NCBI RefSeq assembly: GCF_042432825.1
Contig: NZ_JBHLWN010000116.1
Span: forward strand, 1-21,185
Direction: 5' to 3'
Source: Gordoniibacillus chartarius
GTDB lineage: Bacteria > Bacillota > Bacilli > Paenibacillales > NBRC-103111
Length of the DNA: 21,185 nt
Part shown: positions 7,055 to 14,934 of the stretch, piece by piece
How positions within the stretch are numbered: the stretch's first letter is position 1
How the letters are laid out: each line of letters starts with the position of its first letter
Made by a program: the position numbers and the translations under genes
The notes under the pieces: model-generated
Told to the model about the DNA's origin: nothing
What the model saw: the letters and a program-made list of their open reading frames with translations, nothing else
The model's database searches: none

Positions 7055-8986
7055 TTGGTAGTAACCAAAAAACGTCACTTCTTATTTATTTTAGGGATTT
7101 GTATCGTCATTCTTTTCACCATTGCGACTCCTGCCGCTTTGGGAGCAACAACAGAGGATTATACGATTCTGGAAGAGGTCCCCGGAAAAATCCTTGATTT
7201 CGACGATACCAGAATCCTCTATGCAGTTAACGAATCGAATGTAATCGTCAGGGACCGTTCTACCAAGCAAGAAACCACGATTACATCTTTATCCTACATT
7301 GTAAATGGCTATTTTACAGGTAATGGAGCCTTGATTGTAACAAAAACCAGAGCAGGGTCTGACGATTTTGCCATCTATGAATGGAACGGCGGAAATACTG
7401 TCCAACTCAAGACCAATGTTACTTCCTATCATAGTGAGGGCAACTACTTCACCTTCACAACAGCGGTTTCAAGTGCAAGGAGTGAATACGCGATCTGGCT
7501 TTACGATATGGCAAACCAAGTCCTATCCCCCGTCTCCGAGCAAAATGGAATTAACGGAGACAGGTGGTACGGTTGGGGCAATGTCTCTGCTGACGGTCAC
7601 CTTGTATACACCTCGAAGGACGGCTATATTGTAACTTTTTTCCAAGGCAATACGATTCTAACGGACCTTAAGGGTTCTCGTCCCGTTACGGATGGCAACC
7701 GAATTCTATATACAAAAGAGAATGACTGGAATGAAAGCATGGACCTTTATATTTATAAAGATTACAAGGAAACCTATCTCAACTCATTTTATGACGTTCA
7801 TTGGTACGATCTAAGTAATGGATGGATTGCTTACCATCAAATGTTTAGATATCCGGAGATTATTAGCCCTGATGGCCAAACGATTACTCTCCACCACTCC
7901 AAAGATTATTTCACTGACAAACTTGCGCTTAATAAGAACGGAGAACTTGTTTTTTTAGAAGGCTCCACTCTTATTTATACTAATCCTTCCATGAACGGAA
8001 ATGTAAAAACCCTCGCTAATCCGCTTTTTTACGGGATCTCAACTTTTATCTACAACGAAGATAACGATAAATGGTATGCTGCGGGAGGCGAATCAAACAA
8101 GTATTACCTTCTGGAATACCATATTAACCGCGAACCCGTTCCCGTTCCCGTCACATATGTCATCATTCAACCTGACTTGCTTTTAGTTCTGAACAATAAA
8201 CCGACGGCATCATTGAATTATTCCGTTTATCCGGAGAATGCAACTAACAAGAAAGTAACTTGGGAGTCAAGCAACCCTCAAGTAGCCACTGTACAGAATG
8301 GAATTGTGACTGCAATCAGCCCCGGTTCAGCGGATATTAAAGTGACTACGGAAGACGGTAACTTCTCTGCAATATGTAAGGTTCAAGTTGTCAACAATGT
8401 GACGAGCATTCAGTTAAACCAGGAAGACCTGTCCTTGGGAATATCCGAAACATTTCAGTTACAGGCGCTCATCCAGCCGCAAGATGCCGATCAACGAGTA
8501 AAGTGGCATTCCACGAATTCAAACATCGCCACGGTCGACTCTCAAGGACTGGTGAAAGGGATAACTCCCGGTACTGCCGAAATTATCGTAACCTCGTGGG
8601 ATGGCAAAATTACGGCAACATGTACGGTCACGGTAACGAGCACTTCTAAAGTAAAGTTCAATTCCACTTCTTTGCTGCAATGGGTAGATGAAGGCACGGG
8701 TACGGTTACGGCCACTGTATACCGTGTGGGCAGCAGCAAGGGGACACTCACAGTCGATTACGCGACGGAACAGGATACGGCCAAACCCTATTCCGACTAC
8801 GTCCAATTAAGAGGAAAGCTTACGTTTGCAGATGGCGAAACCGTGAAATCCATACAAATTCCATTAATTAACGATGGTGACAAAGAGCAGTTAGAGTCTT
8901 TCTCCCTAAGACTGTTAGGTCCTTCCTACGCATTATCCGCTCCCAAAACAAATCGTATCTTTTTCATCATTAGAGACGACGATTAA
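7055..8986 (+). CDS. Secreted beta-propeller-like / Big_2 x2 / Calx-beta protein
   Basis: A 643-residue exported protein. The signal peptide (charged TKKRH, hydrophobic run, then PAALGA) ends near residue 30. Residues about 35-360 form repetitive beta-strand sequence with blade-like units (TILEEVPGKILDFD, DDTRILYAV, SADGHLVYTS) that resemble a TolB/WD-type propeller but cannot be named firmly. Two bacterial Ig-like group 2 domains follow (about 366-447 and 448-529; each has a VTW/VKW-S-S/T-N core and a GxAxI motif). A C-terminal Calx-beta domain (about 531-643) has the acidic DGDKEQLESFSLRL motif, suggesting calcium binding. I place the start at TTG 7055, 9 bases after AGGAGG (7040-7045); an upstream ATG at 6956 has no such site. 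There is no LPXTG or SLH anchor. The paralogue at 19360-21063 has the same order with one Big_2. Its role is unknown; surface or matrix binding is a guess. Confidence 0.85.
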   Translation: MVVTKKRHFLFILGICIVILFTIATPAALGATTEDYTILEEVPGKILDFDDTRILYAVNESNVIVRDRSTKQETTITSLSYIVNGYFTGNGALIVTKTRAGSDDFAIYEWNGGNTVQLKTNVTSYHSEGNYFTFTTAVSSARSEYAIWLYDMANQVLSPVSEQNGINGDRWYGWGNVSADGHLVYTSKDGYIVTFFQGNTILTDLKGSRPVTDGNRILYTKENDWNESMDLYIYKDYKETYLNSFYDVHWYDLSNGWIAYHQMFRYPEIISPDGQTITLHHSKDYFTDKLALNKNGELVFLEGSTLIYTNPSMNGNVKTLANPLFYGISTFIYNEDNDKWYAAGGESNKYYLLEYHINREPVPVPVTYVIIQPDLLLVLNNKPTASLNYSVYPENATNKKVTWESSNPQVATVQNGIVTAISPGSADIKVTTEDGNFSAICKVQVVNNVTSIQLNQEDLSLGISETFQLQALIQPQDADQRVKWHSTNSNIATVDSQGLVKGITPGTAEIIVTSWDGKITATCTVTVTSTSKVKFNSTSLLQWVDEGTGTVTATVYRVGSSKGTLTVDYATEQDTAKPYSDYVQLRGKLTFADGETVKSIQIPLINDGDKEQLESFSLRLLGPSYALSAPKTNRIFFIIRDDD

Positions 8987-9003
8987 CCATTGACCTTTTG
9001 CAG

Positions 9004-9036
9004 AGGCTGTCCCACTTATGGGGCAGCCTTTATTTG
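9004..9036 (+). terminator. Intrinsic terminator after the Calx-beta gene
   Basis: A 10-bp stem (9004-9013 with 9020-9029, one G-T wobble; AGGCTGTCCC and GGGGCAGCCT) has an ACTTAT loop and a TTTATTTG tail. It lies 17 bases after the stop of the upstream gene. Confidence 0.88.
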
Positions 9037-9280
9037 TTACTTACTGTATCAACAATAAAAAATTATTTTGCAATTGTGAAATACTGCACAGAATTGAAAG
9101 GAATTATGGTGATACAATTTGTATCAATAAGAGGTGGTTACTTCGAGCCGATTACAAAGAGCAGATGGCTATAAGCTTAAGCTTTATGTCCATGATCAAA
9201 TGTACTGCTTTTCATTGCAGCTGTTCTTATTTTAGATACCCACCTTTTGTTACCATTATCTTAAATTGGAGTTGAGAAAA
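9037..9280 (+). other. Leader region of the RCC1/FN3 gene
   Basis: After the terminator the region holds the palindromic promoter at 9110-9126 and then a leader of about 155 bases. In the leader are a purine-rich AAGAGGTGG (9129-9137) with no start codon at a useful distance, and the 12-bp palindrome AAGCTTAAGCTT (9173-9184), which could fold or bind a protein. No known riboswitch pattern was recognised. Confidence 0.4.
9110..9126 (+). promoter_or_regulatory. 17-bp palindromic operator over an extended -10 (site 3)
   Basis: TGATACAATTTGTATCA is a perfect 8-1-8 inverted repeat. Its left half contains TGATACAAT, an extended -10 element (TACAAT at 9113-9118) facing the RCC1 gene. No good -35 lies at 16-18 bases (TTGAAA at 9094-9099 is too close), which fits an extended -10 promoter. 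It is the most symmetrical of the three sites. Confidence 0.6.
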
Positions 9281-12200
9281 GTGGATTTAAAAAGAAAATC
9301 TCAAGTTATGCTATGCTCTTTTCTGTTGTCCGCCCAAGCTTTGAGCCTTGGCGGTGTTGTTCATGCTGCGGAAGCAGGCTCCACCGGAGAGCTTCCCGCC
9401 GCAAATGCCGGTTCTTCTGTGACTGAAGCAACTTATTCGATTGACACGATCGCCCCGACAGCTTCGACGAAGTTAGCCGCAACAGCAGTGACAGCCTCCT
9501 CCGTCTCGCTAAGCTGGGACGCTTCTACAGATAACGTTGGCATCACCGGTTATGAAATCTATAACGGCACAACCCCGATCGCAAGTTTGAGCGGAACCAC
9601 CTATACGGTTGAGAATTTAAATCCGGCAACGACATATACATTCACGGTAAAAGCCAAGGACGCAGCCGGAAATGTTTCGCCGGCGAGCAATCAGGTGCAG
9701 GTAACGACAACAGCTTTGGCTAAGACACTTGCACTTGCGGCAAATGAGTATTTGTATGAGACGGAGAGCTTGTCCCAAACGAACTCGGGAGATTCTCACG
9801 GTTGGGTAGCCGATACCGCGGCAAGCGGAGGCAATTGGAGCATTTATAATTCCAACGCTGCCAATGACTATGTGGAATATCAATTGAATGTACCTGAAAC
9901 GGGCAATTATTTGGTAAAAGTCAAGTACAAATATGGATATAATAGAAGCATCAATCAATTGTCTGTTAACGGAACCCCATTAGGGGCACCCATCGATAAT
10001 TATGATCCCATCGCAAAATATATCGAGAGAGATCTGGGAGTCGTCAATTTGTCCAGCTTATCGAATAAACTCAGATTTACGGTTACCGGGAAAAATGCTG
10101 CGAGCACAGGGTATTTGATTACATTAGACTCTATCAAACTCGTTAAGCAAACCGCCGCCGACACCACAGCTCCAACAGCTCCGGCCAACTTAACTGCGCC
10201 GTCCAAAACGGACACCACCGTCAACCTCAGCTGGACCGCCTCCACAGATAACGTCGGCGTTGCCGGTTACGACGTATACAATGGAACCAGCCTTGTTGGT
10301 ACAGCTACCGGAACAACCTTCGCGGTAACCGGTTTAACGGCTAATACCGCCTATACCTTTACTGTGAAAGCCAAGGATGCGGCCGGCAATGCCTCCGCTG
10401 CCAGCAATGCCGTAACCGTCACAACGAACCCGGCCAGCACCGGCACCCTGCTGTTTGAAGCCGAAAGTCTGCCTCAGGCCGATTCAGGGGATACGACCAG
10501 CGCGGTTTCCGACGCTTCCGCAAGCAACGGACAATGGGAAAACTTCAATGCTAATGCAGTCGGCGATTATATAGAGTATGCCTTAAACGTAAACAAACCC
10601 GGAACATATGAAGTATTAGTAAAGACCAAAACAGGTCCGGCTAATGGCACCGCACAATTGAGCATCGACGGTGTATCGCAGGGCACTCCTATCGATTTCT
10701 ACAAAGCGGCGGCCGGATTCGAAGAAATTAGCCGCGGAATGATTAGCTTCCCAAGCTCCGGCTTTAAAATCGTCAGATTTGCCGTAACCGGCAAAAATTC
10801 GGCCAGCACAGGATATGCGATCCCTCTGGATGCGATCCGGCTTGTAGGCAAGACCGATACGGAAGCTCCTACAGCGCCGACAAATGTAATTGTAACCGGC
10901 AAAACAGGCTCTACCATTTCCTTATCTTGGAGTCCATCTACAGATAATGTCGGGGTAACGAACTATGAAATTTACAACGGAGCAACGAGAATTGCCATCA
11001 CCCCGGCTGCCGCAGGCACAAACTATACAGTAAGCGGCTTGAAACCGAACACCGCCTATACGTTTTCCGTCAAAGCCGTCGATGGAAGCGGAAACGTCTC
11101 GGCTGCAAGCAGCTCCGTAACGGCTGTCACTTCCTCGCAGCTTGCCCTTACACCTCTGCCGATTACATTGGGCTACAATCACAGCTTGTATGTCAAAGCA
11201 GACGGCACCCTTTGGGCTTGGGGCTATAACGGTTACGGCGAGCTCGGCAACGGCACGACGAACCATCTGTACCAACCGAATCAGACGATTAATATCGATA
11301 ATGTAAAAGCGGCTGCCGGCGGCAGATACCATAGCATTGCGGTAAAAGACGACGGCACGGTCTATGCCTGGGGATACAACGGCTATGGCCAATTAGGCGA
11401 CGGTTCCACTACAACTCGCCACAGTCCTATTAAAGCAGCAAACCTTACAGGTATCGTTTCCGTTGCTGCAGGTGAAAACCATAGCCTCGCCTTAAAAAGC
11501 GACGGTACCGTTTGGGCATTCGGTCTCAACGGTGACGGACAGCTCGGCGACGGCACAAATACAACGCAAAAATCGCCAGTCGCGGTTTCCGGTTTGACGA
11601 ATGTGAAGGCTATCGCCTCCGGCAAAAACTTCTCCCTTGCCTTGAAAAATGACGGCACGGTCTGGGCTTGGGGATCGAATACGTACGGTGAACTGGGCAA
11701 CGGTCAAACATCGAAGAGCAATGTGCCGGTTCAAGTCAGCGTATTGACGAATGTGGCCGCGATCGCCGCGGGCGAGCAGCACGGTCTTGCCCTTAAGAAC
11801 GATGGCACGGTATGGGCATGGGGCTACAACAGCAACGGGGAATTGGGCAACAGCTCTACGATTAACCAAGTGGTGCCCGTCCAAATCAAAGATTTCGGTT
11901 CGGTGAAAAGCATTGCTGCCGGAGCTGACCACAGCTTGGCGGTCAAGACTGATGGCAGCGTATATGCTTGGGGTTATAACGGATACGGCCAGTTAGGTTT
12001 AGGTCATACGTCCAATCGTACGTACCCGGAGAGAATCCCTACTCTTTCCTCCATCCAAAGCGTTACTGCAGGCTCCAATCAAACGATCGCACTCGGCAAC
12101 GACGGCATTCTGTACTCCTTCGGCAATAATAACTACGGCCAACTCGGTAACGGAACGAATCATACGTACTATCTGCCGCAAAAGGTAATCGGTCCGAACA

Positions 12201-12760
12201 TCAATCCGGCCGACACAACAGCTCCGGCAACGGTCACCGATTTCCGGCTCACTTCCCAAAACGCACGGCAAATCAAACTCGATTGGACAAAGACGACAGA
12301 CGATGTGGGCGTGAGCAGTTATGAAATCTACAACGGAAAAGTGCTCCTGGGCACTACAGAGCCATCGAGCTCAACATTTACCATCAACAATTTGGCACTG
12401 AATACCACTTATTATTTCACGGCAAAAGCAAAAGACGCTACAGGCAACAGCTCGGCCGCCAGCGCGATTGTCACGGCAACGACCTCCGACAAAACCCCTC
12501 CGACAACGCCAAAAGATCTGGTCTTGCTTGGAGTCAGCAATTCGACGATTACGCTCAGCTGGACAGGAAGCACTGATAATGATGTCGTGAAACAGTACAA
12601 CATCTATGACGGGACGACGAAGCTTGGCAGCACGGCCAGCACGAGCCTTACCCTCACTGGTCTCACTTCCAAGAAAGCTTACTCGCTTACAATCAAAGCG
12701 CAGGATGATTCCGGCAACGAATCTACAGCAAGCGCAGTATTGGCTGTTACGACAGAATGA
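9281..12760 (+). CDS. Large secreted FN3 / CBM-like / RCC1-propeller protein
   Basis: A 1159-residue exported modular protein. Order by nucleotide: signal peptide (9281-9370, KRK then a hydrophobic run ending VVHA), FN3 (about 9450-9715), CBM6/35- or golvesin-type beta-sandwich (9745-10150), FN3 (10165-10430), second beta-sandwich (10450-10855), FN3 (10860-11130), seven RCC1 repeats (11160-12190), and two more FN3 domains (12215-12480, 12490-12757). FN3 domains share the cores SWxxSTDNVGVxxYxIYNG and TFTVKAKDAAGN. The CBM-like domains share YxxEAESL and VTGKNxASTGY. The start is GTG 9281, 9 bases after TGGAG; a TTG at 9266 would add 5 residues and has no ribosome site. No catalytic domain and no SLH, LPXTG or choline-binding anchor were found. 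The likely role is binding of glycans or partner proteins at the surface (inferred). A terminator follows. Confidence 0.9.
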   Translation: MDLKRKSQVMLCSFLLSAQALSLGGVVHAAEAGSTGELPAANAGSSVTEATYSIDTIAPTASTKLAATAVTASSVSLSWDASTDNVGITGYEIYNGTTPIASLSGTTYTVENLNPATTYTFTVKAKDAAGNVSPASNQVQVTTTALAKTLALAANEYLYETESLSQTNSGDSHGWVADTAASGGNWSIYNSNAANDYVEYQLNVPETGNYLVKVKYKYGYNRSINQLSVNGTPLGAPIDNYDPIAKYIERDLGVVNLSSLSNKLRFTVTGKNAASTGYLITLDSIKLVKQTAADTTAPTAPANLTAPSKTDTTVNLSWTASTDNVGVAGYDVYNGTSLVGTATGTTFAVTGLTANTAYTFTVKAKDAAGNASAASNAVTVTTNPASTGTLLFEAESLPQADSGDTTSAVSDASASNGQWENFNANAVGDYIEYALNVNKPGTYEVLVKTKTGPANGTAQLSIDGVSQGTPIDFYKAAAGFEEISRGMISFPSSGFKIVRFAVTGKNSASTGYAIPLDAIRLVGKTDTEAPTAPTNVIVTGKTGSTISLSWSPSTDNVGVTNYEIYNGATRIAITPAAAGTNYTVSGLKPNTAYTFSVKAVDGSGNVSAASSSVTAVTSSQLALTPLPITLGYNHSLYVKADGTLWAWGYNGYGELGNGTTNHLYQPNQTINIDNVKAAAGGRYHSIAVKDDGTVYAWGYNGYGQLGDGSTTTRHSPIKAANLTGIVSVAAGENHSLALKSDGTVWAFGLNGDGQLGDGTNTTQKSPVAVSGLTNVKAIASGKNFSLALKNDGTVWAWGSNTYGELGNGQTSKSNVPVQVSVLTNVAAIAAGEQHGLALKNDGTVWAWGYNSNGELGNSSTINQVVPVQIKDFGSVKSIAAGADHSLAVKTDGSVYAWGYNGYGQLGLGHTSNRTYPERIPTLSSIQSVTAGSNQTIALGNDGILYSFGNNNYGQLGNGTNHTYYLPQKVIGPNINPADTTAPATVTDFRLTSQNARQIKLDWTKTTDDVGVSSYEIYNGKVLLGTTEPSSSTFTINNLALNTTYYFTAKAKDATGNSSAASAIVTATTSDKTPPTTPKDLVLLGVSNSTITLSWTGSTDNDVVKQYNIYDGTTKLGSTASTSLTLTGLTSKKAYSLTIKAQDDSGNESTASAVLAVTTE
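11160..12190 (+). repeat. Seven tandem RCC1-type repeats within the CDS
   Basis: Seven units of about 50 codons each contain (H/N)SLALKxDGTVWAWGxNxYGxLGxG with degenerate variants. They begin near the segments encoding GYNHSL, RYHSIA, NHSLAL, NFSLAL, QHGLAL, DHSLAV and NQTIAL. Seven is the count needed to close an RCC1 beta-propeller. At DNA level the units have diverged, so they are an old coding repeat rather than an unstable one. Confidence 0.9.
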
Positions 12761-12799
12761 TCCTAACGAGTCCTCGATAAAGCAATTCCATCAAACTAT

Positions 12800-12844
12800 A
12801 GGACCTCTTTCTCCCCATTACAGCGGGAATCGAGGTCCTTTTCC
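12800..12844 (+). terminator. Intrinsic terminator after the RCC1/FN3 gene
   Basis: The 8-bp arms AGGACCTC (12800-12807) and GAGGTCCT (12832-12839) enclose a 24-base loop that may pair further (CCC with GGG), followed by TTTTCC. It separates the surface-protein gene from the transport operon. Confidence 0.75.
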
Positions 12845-12863
12845 TACGATTATTATCCAAAAT

Positions 12864-12893
12864 GCTTTTTTGGCGCAGCGGGCACAAAAAAGC
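12864..12893. other. AT-rich stem-loop upstream of the transport operon
   Basis: GCTTTTTTG (12864-12872) can pair with CAAAAAAGC (12885-12893) around a 12-base loop, and AAT/ATT at the outside can extend it past a 2-base bulge. It could be a second terminator or part of the operon control region; nothing decides between these. Confidence 0.35.
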
Positions 12894-12959
12894 GCATTTT
12901 CCGCTTTTCCCCGCTGGATCCGTTATGCAAAAATGTGGTTACGGCTGAACGGCGTTTTT

Positions 12960-12973
12960 CGAAATCGCTTTCA
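12960..12973. promoter_or_regulatory. Candidate CcpA-binding cre site
   Basis: CGAAATCGCTTTCA matches the ideal palindromic cre TGAAAGCGCTTTCA at 12 of 14 bases and keeps the central CG and the full right half. It lies about 60 bases before the first permease start, where carbon catabolite control of a sugar transporter would be expected. A 10-bp palindrome CGAATATTCG (12976-12985) follows at once. No convincing -35/-10 pair was identified for the operon. Confidence 0.5.
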
Positions 12974-13033
12974 TTCGAATATTCGCAACATTTTCCGCTC
13001 TGCCGCAATATATAAATAGAGGAGTGTACGACA

Positions 13034-14011
13034 ATGATCGAACCCCCTGCGAATCACGCGGTCAGCAAGACCGGCATGCGGGAAACGTCGGCGGCTGCAA
13101 CCCGCCGGCGGCTATGGGACAAAACGAGACGCTACGCACCGCTCTACCTGTTGTTCCTTCCCGTTCTCGCCTACTATCTTATTTTTCAATATGCGCCCAT
13201 GACCGGGGTCATCATCGCCTTCAAAAAGTACAACTTCCTGGACGGCATCTTTGGAAGCCCTTGGGCGGGTTTCAGCCATTTCGAGCGGTTCATTATGAGC
13301 GGCGATTTCTGGATCGTGTTCCGCAACACGCTGATCCTCGCCTTTTACCGGACGCTTTTTGGATTTCCCGCTCCCATTCTGTTCGCTTTATTACTGTATG
13401 AGATGAGATTTGCCAGATGGCGGCGATTTTTTCAAACCGTTTCTTACTTGCCGCACTTTGTCTCCTGGGTCGTAGTTTACGCGCTCTTGTACAACTTCTT
13501 TTCCGAATCAGGCCTGATCAATACGCTGCTGAAGTCGTCCTTTGGCTACACATTGCCGTTTCTTTCGTCGACCGACTTTTTCCGAACCATGTTTGTCGGA
13601 AGTGCGATATGGAAAGAAATAGGTTGGAACGCTATTATCTTCCTTGCCGCGCTTACGCGGGTTGATCCCGAACTGTACGAGGCAGCGGCGATCGATGGCG
13701 CAAACCGATGGCGCCGCATATGGCACATATCGCTTCCCGGCATTCGCAGTATCATCAGCATTATGTTTATTCTAAGCATCGGCAGCCTAATGAGTGTCAG
13801 CTTCGAGCAAATTCTGGTCATGATTAACCCGCAAGTCGCATCGGTAGCCGAAGTCATCGACTATTACGTATACCGTGTCGGGTTGCTTGATACCGGCAAC
13901 TACAGCTATGCGACCGCTGTCGGCTTGTTCCGTTCGGTCATCGCGCTCCTGCTGGTCCTGATTGCCAACGCATTAGCGAAAAAAATCGATGAGGAGGGCG
14001 GCATATGGTAG
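13034..14011 (+). CDS. Carbohydrate ABC transporter permease, LplB/YteP type
   Basis: A 325-residue inner-membrane permease of a binding-protein-dependent importer for oligosaccharides. After a charged N-terminus come YAPLYLLFLPVLAYYLIF (residues 34-51) and about five more membrane segments. The EAA loop that contacts the ATPase is at residues 215-236 (YEAAAIDGANRWRRIWHISLPGI). The family-typical FQYAPMTGVIIAFKKYN near residue 51 points to the LplB/YteP group. The ATG at 13034 has AGAGGAG 9 bases upstream. It is the first gene of the operon and ends overlapping the next permease in ATGGTAG, so the two are translationally coupled. No ATPase gene is present; in this family a shared MsmX-type ATPase encoded elsewhere usually serves. 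Confidence 0.95.
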   Translation: MIEPPANHAVSKTGMRETSAAATRRRLWDKTRRYAPLYLLFLPVLAYYLIFQYAPMTGVIIAFKKYNFLDGIFGSPWAGFSHFERFIMSGDFWIVFRNTLILAFYRTLFGFPAPILFALLLYEMRFARWRRFFQTVSYLPHFVSWVVVYALLYNFFSESGLINTLLKSSFGYTLPFLSSTDFFRTMFVGSAIWKEIGWNAIIFLAALTRVDPELYEAAAIDGANRWRRIWHISLPGIRSIISIMFILSIGSLMSVSFEQILVMINPQVASVAEVIDYYVYRVGLLDTGNYSYATAVGLFRSVIALLLVLIANALAKKIDEEGGIW

Positions 14012-14880
14012 CACGAACGTCCAAACACTTATCCAAACCGGGCGTCGCCGATTACGTCATTTGGCTGTTTTTGCTCCTGCTCTGTGTGACGACGCTGTAT
14101 CCGTTTCTTAACATCCTCTTTGTATCCCTTTCCGACATGAAGGATGTCGTACGGAATGGAGGCGTTCTGCTTTATCCCACTTCGTTCCATCTGGATAGCT
14201 ATCTGTATGTGCTTCGGTACTCAGGACTGCTAGACGCATATAAGGTTACCATCTTTATCACTCTTGTAGGAACGCTCATCAACCTGGTATTTACTTCTCT
14301 TGGTGCGTATGTATTATCGATACGGGATTTACCGGGCCGCAACGCGCTTATGCTGATTGTACTGATCGCCATGCTGTTCAATGGCGGTTTGATTCCGACT
14401 TATCTGGTTATTCGTTCTCTGCACCTGGTTAACACCGTGTGGGCGCTCATACTTCCTTTTGCCATTAATACATGGCTGCTGATCTTGATGCGCAACTTTT
14501 TCCAGGGGATTCCGGCCAGCCTGCGCGAATCGGCTCGGATCGACGGCTGTTCGGAGCTCGGCATTCTGACACGCATCATCCTGCCCCTGTCGCTGCCGAT
14601 TGTGGCTACGCTAGCTTTATTTTACGGAGTCGCGCACTGGAACGAATACACCAATGTGATCATCTACATCAACGATCCGAAATTGTCGACTTTGCAGCTT
14701 GTATTGCGGAAGATGTACACCTTCTCCATCGATCAGCTTGATGGCGACAGCCTTCCGCCGCCCGTGGAAACGATTCGCGCAGCCACTGTCATGATGGCCA
14801 CCCTCCCAATAGTGATCGTCTATCCCTTCCTTCAGAAATATTTCGTCCAGGGCGTCATGGTCGGCTCCGTGAAGGGGTAA
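14005..14880 (+). CDS. Carbohydrate ABC transporter permease, LplC/YtcP type
   Basis: A 291-residue second permease of the importer. It has six hydrophobic segments, the first at residues about 17-40 (VIWLFLLLLCVTTLYPFLNI), and the EAA loop at residues 172-196 (LRESARIDGCSELGILTRIILPL). MLFNGGLIPTYL near residue 123 is typical of the LplC/YtcP group. It overlaps the upstream gene by 7 bases and shares its message. With the other permease it should form the membrane heterodimer that receives sugar from the lipoprotein encoded next. The C-terminus (VQGVMVGSVKG) is the usual end of this family, so the gene is complete. Confidence 0.95.
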   Translation: MVARTSKHLSKPGVADYVIWLFLLLLCVTTLYPFLNILFVSLSDMKDVVRNGGVLLYPTSFHLDSYLYVLRYSGLLDAYKVTIFITLVGTLINLVFTSLGAYVLSIRDLPGRNALMLIVLIAMLFNGGLIPTYLVIRSLHLVNTVWALILPFAINTWLLILMRNFFQGIPASLRESARIDGCSELGILTRIILPLSLPIVATLALFYGVAHWNEYTNVIIYINDPKLSTLQLVLRKMYTFSIDQLDGDSLPPPVETIRAATVMMATLPIVIVYPFLQKYFVQGVMVGSVKG

Positions 14881-14887
14881 TCATTGG

Positions 14888-14907
14888 TTATAGGCTTACG
14901 CTTATAA
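14888..14907 (+). other. Intercistronic stem-loop before the binding-protein gene
   Basis: TTATAGGC and GCTTATAA can form an 8-bp stem with one wobble around TTAC. It sits 7 bases after the permease stop and 27 bases before the lipoprotein start, with no T-run, so it is not a terminator. Such structures often mark processing or stability points that raise binding-protein output over permease; that role is inferred. Confidence 0.35.
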
Positions 14908-14934
14908 TAAATTACTAAAGGGAGATCGAAGCGT

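Noticed and set aside
9018..9275. An 85-codon open frame before the RCC1 gene
   Set aside because: It begins inside the upstream terminator and runs through the palindromic promoter; the composition is not protein-like and there is no ribosome site.
11160..12190. Regular spacing of about 150 bases, considered as a CRISPR or satellite array
   Set aside because: The repeats are coding, diverged in DNA and correspond to RCC1 blades; spacing and sequence do not fit CRISPR.
12606..13019. A 137-codon open frame at the end of the RCC1 gene and beyond
   Set aside because: It overlaps the end of the RCC1/FN3 gene in another frame and then crosses a terminator; no support for translation.
14884..14908. 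TTGGTT and TATAAT considered as an internal promoter before the binding-protein gene
   Set aside because: The spacer is only 13 bases and the sequence is better explained by the 8-bp stem-loop.
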